From JASHVB01 sp035508435 (GTDB taxonomy: Bacteria; Pseudomonadota; Alphaproteobacteria; Acetobacterales; Acetobacteraceae): a stretch of 64,000 bases of DNA. The notes under the pieces were generated by a model. That model saw only the letters and a list, made by a program, of their open reading frames with translations, was not told the origin of the DNA and did not search any database. The translations under genes were made by a program, and so were the position numbers. Shown in pieces: positions 51,723-59,957 of this stretch; the first letter of the stretch is position 1, and every line of letters starts with the position of its first letter. The DNA lies in contig DATJNA010000127.1 of assembly GCA_035508435.1 (NCBI GenBank), positions 4,833 to 68,832 of the forward strand, written 5' to 3'.

Positions 51723-52112
51723 ATGGCAAAACGCCAGAGCATCAATTTCCCAGGGTTCAGCCATCAGAACCCGATTCCGAACGCGAGCCGCATCGGCAAC
51801 ATCGTGATGTCGAGCGTGATTGGCCCGTCCAATCCCGGCACCCGCGACATCCCGCCAACCCTGGAGGCGCAGGTCGCCAACCTGTTCATCCACCTGCGGG
51901 AGGCGATCGGGGCCGCGGGCGGCACGCCGGACGATATCCTGAAGATCGACTTCTGGGCGAAGGACCAGGCGGCCGGCCGCGCGGCGTTGAACGCCGAGTG
52001 GGAGAAAATGTTCCCCGATCCGAACGCGCGCCCGGCACGGCACACCCAATCGCTGCCCTCCGACAGCCGTGCCCTGATCCAATGCGCGTTTACCGCAGTG
52101 CTTGGGGATTAG
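51723..52112 (+). CDS. RidA family protein
   Basis: A 129-aa member of the YjgF/YER057c/UK114 family: NPIPNASRIGNIVMSSVIGPSNPGTRDIPP, then DDILKIDFWAKDQAAGRAALNAEWEKMFPDPNARPARHTQ. The conserved Arg of canonical RidA enamine deaminases can be placed in NARPARHT. It probably deaminates reactive enamines or imines. The last 15 bases, including the stop, lie in the first copy of a 40-bp direct repeat. Confidence 0.85.
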   Translation: MAKRQSINFPGFSHQNPIPNASRIGNIVMSSVIGPSNPGTRDIPPTLEAQVANLFIHLREAIGAAGGTPDDILKIDFWAKDQAAGRAALNAEWEKMFPDPNARPARHTQSLPSDSRALIQCAFTAVLGD

Positions 52113-52208
52113 TCTCGATGCCCCTCCCGCGCCGGGCGGACCCGGCACCGTGATCCGGATCGGCGCAGGTGCTTGGGGATTAGTCTCGATGCCCCTCCCG
52201 CGCCGGGC
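52098..52208. repeat. 40-bp perfect direct repeat spanning the RidA stop codon
   Basis: 52098-52137 and 52169-52208 are identical. The first copy covers the RidA stop codon, the second copy is intergenic and continues into cacgggagggg, which pairs with cccctcccg to make a hairpin just before the next gene. Confidence 0.95.
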
Positions 52209-52231
52209 ACGGGAGGGGTAAACTGCCGGTC

Positions 52232-53305
52232 ATGCCGAACTTTACGCCGCAGGCGCTCTACGCCGTTACGCACCTGGTTGCGTCCCGCATGGGCAGCGAC
52301 GCGACAGAAGCCTCCGAAGTCGCCGACCATCTGGTCCGTGCCAACCTGTCCGGCCATGACAGCCATGGCGTTGGCATGCTGCCGGCCTACGTACGGCTGC
52401 TGCACGACGGCCTGCTGGTGCCGAACCAGACGGCTGAGACCGTGCTGGACAGCGGCGCATTGCTGGTGATCGACGCACGGCGCGGCTACGGCCAGCGCAT
52501 GGCCGCCGACGCCGTGCGCCGCGCCGTCGCCCGCGCCAAGGAGATCGGTGCCTGCGTGCTGGCACTGCGCAACAGCGCGCATGTCGGCCGCATCGGCACC
52601 TACGGCGAGCTTGCCGCGCGCGCCGGGTGCGTGTTCACCGCCTTCGTCAACGTCGCCGACGGCCGCGACATCGCCGCCCCCTACGCCTGCGCCGAGCCTC
52701 GGCTGGGCACCAATCCGTTCTGCACCGCGATCCCCGGCGAGGATGGTCCCTCGCTCTTGCTCGACATGGCTACGACGACGATCGCCGCCGGTAAGGCGCG
52801 CGTCGCGTTCAACAAGGGCGTGCCGGTGCCGGAAGCCGCGCTGATCGACGATGCCGGCGAGCCGACCACCGATCCCACCGGCTTCATCCGGGACCGTACG
52901 GGCTCGCTGCTGACGTTCGGCCGACACAAGGGATCGGGCCTCGCCGTGCTGTGCGAGGTTATGGCAGCCGCCGTGGGCGGCGGCCAGCGCGCTGACGAGC
53001 AATCGAAGGGCGGCATTTTGAACTCGATGCTGGCGACAGTGATCGACCTGTCGAAGCTGGGCGATCCCGCGGCGATCAGCCGGGCCGTAGAGTCGACCAA
53101 GGCACACATCCGCGCCAGCCGCACCGCGCCAGGGTTCGACGAGGTCCTGCTGCCGGGCGAGCCGGAGCGGCGCTCGGCAGAGCAACGCCAGCGCGACGGC
53201 ATTGCGGTGGACGACACGACTTGGCGTGATGTTTGTGCCGCCGCAGCGACGCTGGGCATCACCGAGGCGGAGATCGCGCAAGCGGTGGGCGCGAACCGCG
53301 CTTAG
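52232..53305 (+). CDS. Ldh family oxidoreductase (malate/L-lactate dehydrogenase-like)
   Basis: A 357-aa NAD(P)-dependent dehydrogenase of the YlbC/YbiC/sulfolactate type, which does not use a Rossmann fold. VADHLVRANLSGHDSHGVGMLPAYVRLLHDGLL, VLALRNSAHVGRIGTYGELAAR, GTNPFCTAIPGEDGPSLLLDMATTTIAAGKARVA and GGILNSMLATVIDL are family marks. The His of SGHDSHG and the NSAHVGR region bind substrate. It reduces or oxidises a 2-oxo/2-hydroxyacid. ATG at 52232 follows a G/C hairpin. Confidence 0.88.
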   Translation: MPNFTPQALYAVTHLVASRMGSDATEASEVADHLVRANLSGHDSHGVGMLPAYVRLLHDGLLVPNQTAETVLDSGALLVIDARRGYGQRMAADAVRRAVARAKEIGACVLALRNSAHVGRIGTYGELAARAGCVFTAFVNVADGRDIAAPYACAEPRLGTNPFCTAIPGEDGPSLLLDMATTTIAAGKARVAFNKGVPVPEAALIDDAGEPTTDPTGFIRDRTGSLLTFGRHKGSGLAVLCEVMAAAVGGGQRADEQSKGGILNSMLATVIDLSKLGDPAAISRAVESTKAHIRASRTAPGFDEVLLPGEPERRSAEQRQRDGIAVDDTTWRDVCAAAATLGITEAEIAQAVGANRA

Positions 53306-53339
53306 GGCGAAAGCGGGCCACAGCCGTCAGAACGCGGTC

Positions 53340-53606
53340 TCGGCAGTAGCGGGCGTCCTGGAACCGAAGCCGGTGCAGAAGCCACGTCCGCCGGTGATGA
53401 TCGCGGGCGGCGGCGAGCAAATGACCTTGCGCGCGGTCGCCCAACTTGCCGATGCCTGCCATGTCGGCGGCACGGTGTCCCAGGTGACCGATCTGATCGG
53501 ACAGTACCGCGATGCCGGTGTCCAACTGCTGATCAACAGCGACTACAGGAACGATATGGAGACCCTGGAGCTTTTCGCCTTGGAGATCATGCCACACTTT
53601 GCATGA
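53340..53606 (+). pseudogene. C-terminal remnant of an LLM flavin-dependent oxidoreductase
   Basis: About 88 residues read LEPKPVQKPRPPVMIAGGGEQMTLRAVAQLADACHV, then IGQYRDAGVQLLINSDYRNDMETLELFALEIMP and a stop. That is the end of an F420/FMN-dependent luciferase-like enzyme; the other three quarters are missing. No start or Shine-Dalgarno is seen. The decay leaves the fragment between the Ldh gene and the aldehyde dehydrogenase. Confidence 0.75.
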
Positions 53607-53715
53607 GAACGAGGACCAGGGCGCAATTGCCACGCGGTTCGTCCCGGCGTCGATGGCGGCGGACTTCCCGCCGCCACCGTGCCGCGGGGCGCAACGCTCT
53701 GCAGCCTGACGCCGA

Positions 53716-55212
53716 TCACAACGCCGCGGTGACCGCCTTCACTTCGGTGTAGTTGTGGAACACTTCCTCGCCCATCTCGCGACCCCAGCCGGACCGCTTG
53801 TAGCCGCCGAACGGCAAGGATGCGTCGAACACGTTGTGACAGTTGATCCAGACGGTGCCGGAACGGATGCGGCCGGCCAGCTTATGCGCCGTGCCGCCGT
53901 TGCGCGTCCACACGCTGGCAGCCAGGCCATAGATCGTGTCGTTCGCCTGCTTTGCGATGGCATCCAGGTCGTCGTCGCCGAACGGCTGCGTGCAGACCAC
54001 CGGCCCGAAGATCTCCTCGCGCACCACCTTCATCTCCGGGGTGGTATTCTCAAGCAGTGTCGGCGCAACGAAATAGCCCAGGTTGCCGACGCGGCTGCCG
54101 CCCACTGCGACCCGCGCGCCGGACTGGCGGCCATCCTCGATATAGCTGGTCACCCGGTCGAATTGTTCGTCGGACACCAGCGGCCCCATTTCGGTGGTCG
54201 GATCCAGTCCAGGTCCCACCTTGATCTTGCCCGCGATGTCGGCGACACCCGCCACCACCTTGTCGTAGACCGACCGGTGCGCGAACAAGCGTGAGCCGGC
54301 GCAGCAGCACTGGCCGTGATTGAAGAAGATCGCGTTCGCCGCACCGGCAATCGCCAGATCGAGATCGGCGTCCGGCAGGATAATCGCCGGCGATTTTCCC
54401 CCGAGTTCCAGCGACACTTTCTTGAGGTTCCCCGCCGCCGCCTGCACGATCAGCCTGCCCACTTCGGTGGACCCGGTGAACGCTACCTTGTCCACGTCAG
54501 GATGCGCGGCCAGCGCCGCACCGGCCGTCTCGCCGAAGCCGGTCAGGACGTTCACCACGCCTGGGGGGACGTCCGCTTCCTGGATGATCTCCGCCAGCCT
54601 CAGGGCGGTCAGCGGCGTTTGCTCGGCGGCCTTCAGCACGATGGTGCAGCCCGCCGCCAGCGCGGGCGCGATCTTCCAGGCCGCCATCAGCAGCGGGAAA
54701 TTCCAAGGGATGATCTGGCCTACCACGCCCACAGGCTCTCGCACCGTGTAGGACAGGTACTCGCCCGGCAGCGACAGCGGCAGCGTCGAGCCGGTGATCT
54801 TCGTTGCCCAGCCGCCCATGTAGCGGAACATGTCCACCGCCAGCGGCAGATCAGCCACGCGTGCCACCGCGTACGGTTTGCCATTATCCACGGATTCGAG
54901 TTCGGCCAGTTCCTCCAGATCGCGCTCAATCAACTCCGCGATGCGCCACAGAATACGGCCACGCTCGGACGGTGAGACCTTTCCCCAGCGCCGCTCGTCG
55001 AATGCGCGCCGCGCCGCCGCCGCCGCCAGATCGACATCCGCCTTGTCGCCTTGCGGCACGTTGGCGATCACGCCGCCGGTCGCCGGGTGGTAGACCGCGA
55101 AGGTCTTGCCGGAAGCAGCACCAACCAGCTTGCCGTCGATCAGCATGCGGGGCGTGCGTCCCAGGAAGCCGCCCGCATGCCGCAGCCGTGGATCGAGTGC
55201 GATCGTGTCCAT
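53716..55212 (-). CDS. Aldehyde dehydrogenase family protein (betaine-aldehyde-dehydrogenase-like)
   Basis: A 498-aa NAD(P)-dependent aldehyde dehydrogenase. PWNFPLLMAAWKIAPALAAGCTIVLKAAEQTPL and FTGSTEVGRLIVQAAA form the cofactor site, LELGGKSPAIILPD holds the general-base Glu, and NHGQCCCAGSRL contains the catalytic Cys. EEIFGPVVCTQPF and the closing PFGGYKRSGWGREMG are typical. The start at 55212 is chosen because the upstream residues have no ALDH pattern; AGAAGGAACGG is before it. It is divergent from the gene at 55361. Confidence 0.92.
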   Translation of the reverse strand: MDTIALDPRLRHAGGFLGRTPRMLIDGKLVGAASGKTFAVYHPATGGVIANVPQGDKADVDLAAAAARRAFDERRWGKVSPSERGRILWRIAELIERDLEELAELESVDNGKPYAVARVADLPLAVDMFRYMGGWATKITGSTLPLSLPGEYLSYTVREPVGVVGQIIPWNFPLLMAAWKIAPALAAGCTIVLKAAEQTPLTALRLAEIIQEADVPPGVVNVLTGFGETAGAALAAHPDVDKVAFTGSTEVGRLIVQAAAGNLKKVSLELGGKSPAIILPDADLDLAIAGAANAIFFNHGQCCCAGSRLFAHRSVYDKVVAGVADIAGKIKVGPGLDPTTEMGPLVSDEQFDRVTSYIEDGRQSGARVAVGGSRVGNLGYFVAPTLLENTTPEMKVVREEIFGPVVCTQPFGDDDLDAIAKQANDTIYGLAASVWTRNGGTAHKLAGRIRSGTVWINCHNVFDASLPFGGYKRSGWGREMGEEVFHNYTEVKAVTAAL

Positions 55213-55360
55213 GTCCGTTCCTTCTGTCCGGGTGACCCCTGGCCCTTGGCAACCGCCTTGTTGTGGGCCAGTATCGCTATATCCAACTACATACGGCGAC
55301 GGGAGGCGAGTCCCCAACCCCCACCGCCATCCCGGCCAAAGCCCTGGAGAGGACCACCTC

Positions 55361-56794
55361 ATGTATCGCGACGTTCCCCTGTTCATCGACGGCGCCTGGA
55401 CGGCGGCCACCGGCAACCGCTCTCTGCCCGTCGTCAGCCCTGCCACGGGCGACACCATCGGTGCGGTCGCACATGCCAGCCGCGCCGACCTGGATCGTGC
55501 GCTGGAAGCCGCCGACAAGGGATTCCGCGCGTGGCGTCACGTATCCGCGTTCGACCGTTCGAAGGTGATGCGCAAGGCGGCCAACATCCTCCGCGACCGC
55601 GTCGACGCCATCGCGCCATTGCTCACCATGGAGCAGGGGAAGCCGCTGGCGGAAGCGAAGGGCGAAGTGATGGCAGGCGCGGACGTGATCGACTGGTTCG
55701 CCGAGGAAGCCCGCCGCACCTACGGCCGCGTTATTCCTGCCCGGAGCGAAGGCGTCTACCAGCTCGTGGTGAAGGAGCCGGTCGGGCCGGTCGCAGCCTT
55801 CACCCCCTGGAACTTCCCCATCAACCAGGTCGTGCGCAAGCTGTCCTGCGCGCTGGCCGCCGGATGCTCCATCATCGTCAAGGCGCCCGAGGAAACTCCG
55901 GCTTCGCCCGCCGAGCTGATCCGCTGCTTCGCCGATGCCGGAGTCCCGGCCGGCGTGGTGAACCTGGTCTACGGAGTCCCGGCGGAAATTTCCGAATACC
56001 TGATCCCGCATCCGATCATCCGCAAGATGTCGTTCACCGGTTCCACCGCGGTGGGCAAGCAGCTCGCGGCCATTGCCGGTGCCCATATGAAGCGCGTCAC
56101 GATGGAACTCGGCGGCCACGCCCCGGCGATCGTGTTCGACGATGCCGACATCGATACCGCCAGCAAGCTGCTGGCCACGGCGAAATATCGCAATGCCGGC
56201 CAGGTCTGCGTGTCGCCTACGCGGGTGCTGGTGCAGCAACGAGTCTATGATCAGTTCGTCAGCGGCTTTGTGCAGCACAGCCAGGCGATGAAGGTCGGCG
56301 ACGGTCTGGAAGCGGGCACCCAGATGGGACCGATGGCCAACCCACGCCGCATCGCCGCCATGGAGACGTTCATCGCCGACGCTGCCCAGCACGGTGCCAC
56401 GGTGCAGACGGGCGGCCACCGCATCGGCAACAAGGGCAATTTCTTCGAACCGACGGTGATCACCGATGTGCCGAAAGACGCGCGCATCATGAACGAGGAA
56501 CCGTTCGGCCCGGTCGCGGTGATCTCACCGTTCAGCTCATTCGACGAGGTGGTCGCCGAAGCCAACCGCCTGCCGTACGGCCTGGCATCCTACGCCTATA
56601 CGCGTTCGGCCAAGACCGCGAACGCCATCGCCGCCGCGGTGGAAAGCGGCATGATCTCGATCAACCACCACGGCCTGGCACTGCCGGAAGTACCGTTCGG
56701 TGGGGTGAAGGATTCGGGCTACGGCTCGGAAGGTGGTTTGGAGGCGATCGAGAACTACCTCGTCACCAAGTTCGTCACCCAGGCCGGACTGTAG
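55361..56794 (+). CDS. NAD-dependent aldehyde dehydrogenase (succinate-semialdehyde-dehydrogenase-like)
   Basis: A 477-aa aldehyde dehydrogenase. FTPWNFPINQVVRKLSCALAAGCSIIVKAPEETP and FTGSTAVGKQLAAIAGAHMKRVTMELGGHAPAIVFDDADI are the cofactor and Glu sites; YRNAGQVCVSPTRVLV has the catalytic Cys, and SYGLASYAYT-like and GVKDSGYGSEGG end the enzyme. It is closest in style to GabD/SSADH relatives. The start (MYRDVPLFIDGAW) is preferred over a longer open frame that overlaps the promoter region. A truncated homologue lies at 63181-63735. Confidence 0.92.
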   Translation: MYRDVPLFIDGAWTAATGNRSLPVVSPATGDTIGAVAHASRADLDRALEAADKGFRAWRHVSAFDRSKVMRKAANILRDRVDAIAPLLTMEQGKPLAEAKGEVMAGADVIDWFAEEARRTYGRVIPARSEGVYQLVVKEPVGPVAAFTPWNFPINQVVRKLSCALAAGCSIIVKAPEETPASPAELIRCFADAGVPAGVVNLVYGVPAEISEYLIPHPIIRKMSFTGSTAVGKQLAAIAGAHMKRVTMELGGHAPAIVFDDADIDTASKLLATAKYRNAGQVCVSPTRVLVQQRVYDQFVSGFVQHSQAMKVGDGLEAGTQMGPMANPRRIAAMETFIADAAQHGATVQTGGHRIGNKGNFFEPTVITDVPKDARIMNEEPFGPVAVISPFSSFDEVVAEANRLPYGLASYAYTRSAKTANAIAAAVESGMISINHHGLALPEVPFGGVKDSGYGSEGGLEAIENYLVTKFVTQAGL

Positions 56795-56822
56795 CCGCCG
56801 TGGCCAGGGGAGACGGGCAATC

Positions 56823-58106
56823 GTGAGCGCCTCCGCGGCAATCCGGCACGGCACCAGCCTGGCCTTGCCGCCCAAACTGTTCACCGTCTCCCCGGTGGCG
56901 CCAACGTTGGTCGATCGCAACGTGATATCGGCCGACGGCGCCGGTCCGCCGCGGCGGACGAAAATTTGGGAATTCCACGGCAACCTGCATTGCTCGATCA
57001 TCGGCACCTGCCTCTCCACCGGCGAATTGCGGCAGGTGTTGAAAAAGCTTGGCATCGCCTCGCCGGACAGCACCGACCACGAATTGCACGCTGCGGCGGT
57101 GGGCCTCGCCGGACGCCATGACAAGGCGGCGAAGCTGCTGCACAAGGCGCTGGACGAACGCCACCGGCTGCCGATCAATCAGTTCGTCAAGGCAACTACG
57201 GAAGATGCAGTGCGCGCTCTGTGGCGCGAGGCCGTGCGACGGGGCGAAATTCCCGGCGCCTACTGGGCGACTCTGACCCACCCGGCGACGACGCAGGCGC
57301 TGGTCAAGGACGCGTTCGGCGAGGTGCACATGCTGTCGCACCTTGTCGGCGCCGCCAACCGCGCGGATATCCGCCGGCTGTGCGAACTGGAGGCTGAAAA
57401 CACCGAATTGCGCGCCCGACTGGACCGCCAGCAGCTTGCGTTCCGCGACGCCGTGGTGACACGTGAGGCCCGCATCCGCGAACTGCAAAACAGCGTGGCG
57501 CGGCTTGGCACGGTGGAACCGGCGGCGGCGGGTGACGACAGCGCCGTGCTGCGGCACTTGATTGCTGACCTCGAACGGCGCTTGGCGGCGGAGACACGGC
57601 GCGGTGCCGCGCTGAACGACAAGCTGGCTGCCGCCACCGCGGCACTGGCCGAGCAACGGGTGGCCTGCACCAGAGCGGAACGCGATGCGGCCGACCTGCG
57701 ATGCGAGTTGGACTCGATCTCCGATCGTTTCGCACCCGCCGATGACGACACGGCTCCCGCGACCGTCGTTGAGCAGTGGCTGCATGGCACGACTGTGCTC
57801 CATGTCGGCGGCCGGCCAAATCAGGTCGCCCACCTGCGCGCGGCGGCCGAGCGAGCGGGAGCAACGTTGCTGCACCACGACGGCGGTATCGAAAACCACC
57901 TGCACCTGCTTGGCGGGCTCACGAGCCAGGCAGACATCGTGGTCTTCCCGGTGGATTGCATCAGCCACCATGCGGCGCAGATGGTGAAGCAACTGTGCCG
58001 CCAGGCCGGCAAGCGCTTCGTGCCGCTGCGTTCGGCCGGCGCCTCGTCCCTGCTGGCGGCACTCCGCCGGCCAGACCTGGCGGCCGCCCCCGACGCCGCG
58101 GACTGA
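56823..58106 (+). CDS. DUF2325 domain protein with central coiled coil
   Basis: A 427-aa protein in three parts. Residues 1-150 include WEFHGNLHCSIIGTCLSTGELRQVLKKLG and a helical GLAGRHDKAAKLLHKALDERHRL. Residues about 185-310 form a long coiled coil (RRLCELEAENTELRARLDRQQ onward). The C-terminal DUF2325 unit has TVLHVGGRPNQVAHLRAAAERAGATLLHHDGGIE and VVFPVDCISHHAAQMVKQLCRQAGKRFVPLR. DUF2325 proteins are often near nitrogenase or molybdenum genes and molybdate genes follow here, but the role is unproved. A GTG start at 56823 is used. Its stop lies inside a 25-bp tandem repeat. Confidence 0.82.
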   Translation: MSASAAIRHGTSLALPPKLFTVSPVAPTLVDRNVISADGAGPPRRTKIWEFHGNLHCSIIGTCLSTGELRQVLKKLGIASPDSTDHELHAAAVGLAGRHDKAAKLLHKALDERHRLPINQFVKATTEDAVRALWREAVRRGEIPGAYWATLTHPATTQALVKDAFGEVHMLSHLVGAANRADIRRLCELEAENTELRARLDRQQLAFRDAVVTREARIRELQNSVARLGTVEPAAAGDDSAVLRHLIADLERRLAAETRRGAALNDKLAAATAALAEQRVACTRAERDAADLRCELDSISDRFAPADDDTAPATVVEQWLHGTTVLHVGGRPNQVAHLRAAAERAGATLLHHDGGIENHLHLLGGLTSQADIVVFPVDCISHHAAQMVKQLCRQAGKRFVPLRSAGASSLLAALRRPDLAAAPDAAD

Positions 58107-58169
58107 ATCAGACGCCGACACAGCCGACTGAATCAGACGCCGACGCGGCGGACTGAATCAGACGCCGAC
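58101..58169. repeat. 25-bp tandem repeat spanning two stop codons
   Basis: gactgaatcagacgccgac occurs at 58101-58119, 58126-58144 and 58151-58169. The first copy holds the stop of the DUF2325 gene and the third that of the convergent molbindin gene. Confidence 0.95.
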
Positions 58170-58364
58170 CATCACATCCGACGCCTTGATAACGGCAAAC
58201 GCCTGCATCCGAGGCTTCAGTCCGAGTTCCTCCGACGCCTCGTTGGTGATGGACGCAGTGATTGTCACGGTCGGCGAAATTTCGATGGTCACGTGCGTCG
58301 TGGTGGCGCCGGGCTTCACTGTCTTGATGGTCCCGGCGATCTGATTGCGGGCGGATAGCTTCAT
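58158..58364 (-). CDS. Molbindin (Mop/TOBE domain) protein
   Basis: A 68-aa Mop protein: MKLSARNQIAGTIKTVKPGATTTHVTIEISP and ITASITNEASEELGLKPRMQAFAVIKASDVMVGV, the full TOBE fold. Homologues bind molybdate or tungstate in oligomers for storage. GGAG lies before the ATG. It diverges from modA, with a probable operator between. Confidence 0.93.
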   Translation of the reverse strand: MKLSARNQIAGTIKTVKPGATTTHVTIEISPTVTITASITNEASEELGLKPRMQAFAVIKASDVMVGV

Positions 58365-58447
58365 GATACGAACTCCATTGAATCGTGGTGACTGGCGTTT
58401 CCCGTCATCGTGGTCGGCTAGGCTCCCGCCGCTGTGATGGCAGCTTG

Positions 58448-58480
58448 TCGCTGTATGCGCGCGGGTATATCGTTGCGACT
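58448..58480. promoter_or_regulatory. Candidate operator between molbindin and modABC
   Basis: The 33-bp stretch has perfect 5-bp outer arms GTCGC/GCGAC and an imperfect inner TGTATG/TATATCG pair, loosely like ModE sites. It lies between two divergent molybdate genes. No modE gene is seen nearby. Confidence 0.35.
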
Positions 58481-58516
58481 TGACACCGCTCGAGCCTCCC
58501 AGCAAGGACCTTTCCC

Positions 58517-59266
58517 GTGCGCTTCCTCCTGGCCCTCTTTGTATTGCTCGCGCCGATTGCCGCGCGAGCGCAGCAACTTACCGTCTTTGCCGCCGCCAGC
58601 CTGACCGATGCCATGAAAGACGTGTCGACACAATGGACACAGGCCGGCCATCCGCCGCTGCGCCTGTCCTTCGGTTCCAGCTCGACCCTGGCGCTGCAAA
58701 TCGAGCATGGCGCCCCCGCCAATTTGTTCGCTTCCGCCGACGAAAAGTGGATGGACTACCTGGCTGGCAAGAACCTCATTGCCGCCGACACGCGCAAGGA
58801 CTTGCTGGGAAATGACCTGGTGCTGGTGGTCGCGGCCGACCATCCGCAGCACGTCACCATCGGGCCCGGCTTCAATCTGTTGGCCATGCTCGGCCCGGAC
58901 GGTCGGCTCGCCACCGGTGATCCGGCGCATGTGCCGGTTGGCATTTACGCAGAGCAATCGTTGAAGAAGCTGGACCTGTGGGACGCAGTGGCACCACGGC
59001 TTGCCCGCGCGGCCGATGTCCGCTCGGCCCTGCTGCTGGTGGAGCGCGGCGAGGCACCGGCCGGCATCGTCTACGCCACCGACGCCGCGGTGTCGAAAGC
59101 CGTCATGGTCGCAGGGACATTTCCCGCGAACACGCATGACCCCGTCGCGTATCCGTTCGCCGTCACCAAAACCGGCGACACCGCGGACGCTCGCGCGCTG
59201 CTGACCTTCCTGGTCGGGCCGGAAGCCCGTGCCATTTTCGTCAAACGCGGCTTCAAGGTTGAATAA
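58517..59266 (+). CDS. modA: Molybdate ABC transporter substrate-binding protein
   Basis: A 249-aa periplasmic binding protein. MRFLLALFVLLAPIAARA is the signal peptide, then LTVFAAASLTDAMKDVSTQW, LRLSFGSSSTLALQIEHGAPANLFASADEKWMD, ATGDPAHVPVGIYAEQSL and LVERGEAPAGIVYATDA, all typical of ModA. It captures molybdate for ModBC. A GTG start at 58517 follows AAGGAC. Its stop overlaps the modB start. Confidence 0.94.
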   Translation: MRFLLALFVLLAPIAARAQQLTVFAAASLTDAMKDVSTQWTQAGHPPLRLSFGSSSTLALQIEHGAPANLFASADEKWMDYLAGKNLIAADTRKDLLGNDLVLVVAADHPQHVTIGPGFNLLAMLGPDGRLATGDPAHVPVGIYAEQSLKKLDLWDAVAPRLARAADVRSALLLVERGEAPAGIVYATDAAVSKAVMVAGTFPANTHDPVAYPFAVTKTGDTADARALLTFLVGPEARAIFVKRGFKVE

Positions 59267-59957
59267 CCTGCTGCTGTCGCCGGAGGAATGGGAGGCAGTC
59301 CGGCTGACCCTGGTCGTGGCGGCCCGCGCCGTCGGCTGTGGACTGCCACTGGCGGTGCTGACCGCATGGGTGCTGACGCGCTACCGCTTTCCCGGCCGTC
59401 CGGTCATGAACGCCCTGGTGCACCTGCCGTTGGTACTGCCGCCAGTGGTGACGGGTTGGCTGCTGCTGATCATCTTTGGCATTCGCGGCCCGATCGGATC
59501 CCTGCTGTATGACTGGTTCGGTGTCCGCTTGGTGTTCACCACCGCCGGCGCCAGCCTGGCCTGCGCTGTCATGACCTTCCCGCTGATGGTCCGTGCCGTC
59601 CGCCTGTCGCTGGAAGCCGTCGATCCGGGCCTGGAACAAGCCGCGCAAACACTCGGCGCCGGGCGGTTCGACCGGCTGATCAACGTGACGCTGCCGCTCG
59701 CCTCGCCCGGCATCCTGGTGGGCGCGATCGTTGCCTACGCGACCAGCCTCGGCGAATTCGGCGCCGTGATCACCTTCGCCGCGAACATTCCGGGCCAGAC
59801 GCAGACCCTGCCGCTGGCGATCTTCACCGCCTTGCAGGTGCCCGGCGGCGAGGCGAAGGCGGCGGAACTGTCGCTGGTGTCCGTGGTATTGGCGCTGATC
59901 GGGCTGTTGCTGTCGGAATGGGCCAACAAGCGGCTGAACGCCGTGCTGGGCCGATGA
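59259..59957 (+). CDS. modB: Molybdate ABC transporter permease
   Basis: A 232-aa permease: LSPEEWEAVRLTLVVAARAVGCGLPLAVLTAWVLTR, PVVTGWLLLIIFGIRGPIG and the EAA loop GLEQAAQTLGAGRFDRLINVTLPLASPGI. It has five or six helices. A TTG at 59259 within the modA end is the likely start; a GTG at 59229 would add ten residues. Confidence 0.92.
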   Translation: MNNLLLSPEEWEAVRLTLVVAARAVGCGLPLAVLTAWVLTRYRFPGRPVMNALVHLPLVLPPVVTGWLLLIIFGIRGPIGSLLYDWFGVRLVFTTAGASLACAVMTFPLMVRAVRLSLEAVDPGLEQAAQTLGAGRFDRLINVTLPLASPGILVGAIVAYATSLGEFGAVITFAANIPGQTQTLPLAIFTALQVPGGEAKAAELSLVSVVLALIGLLLSEWANKRLNAVLGR

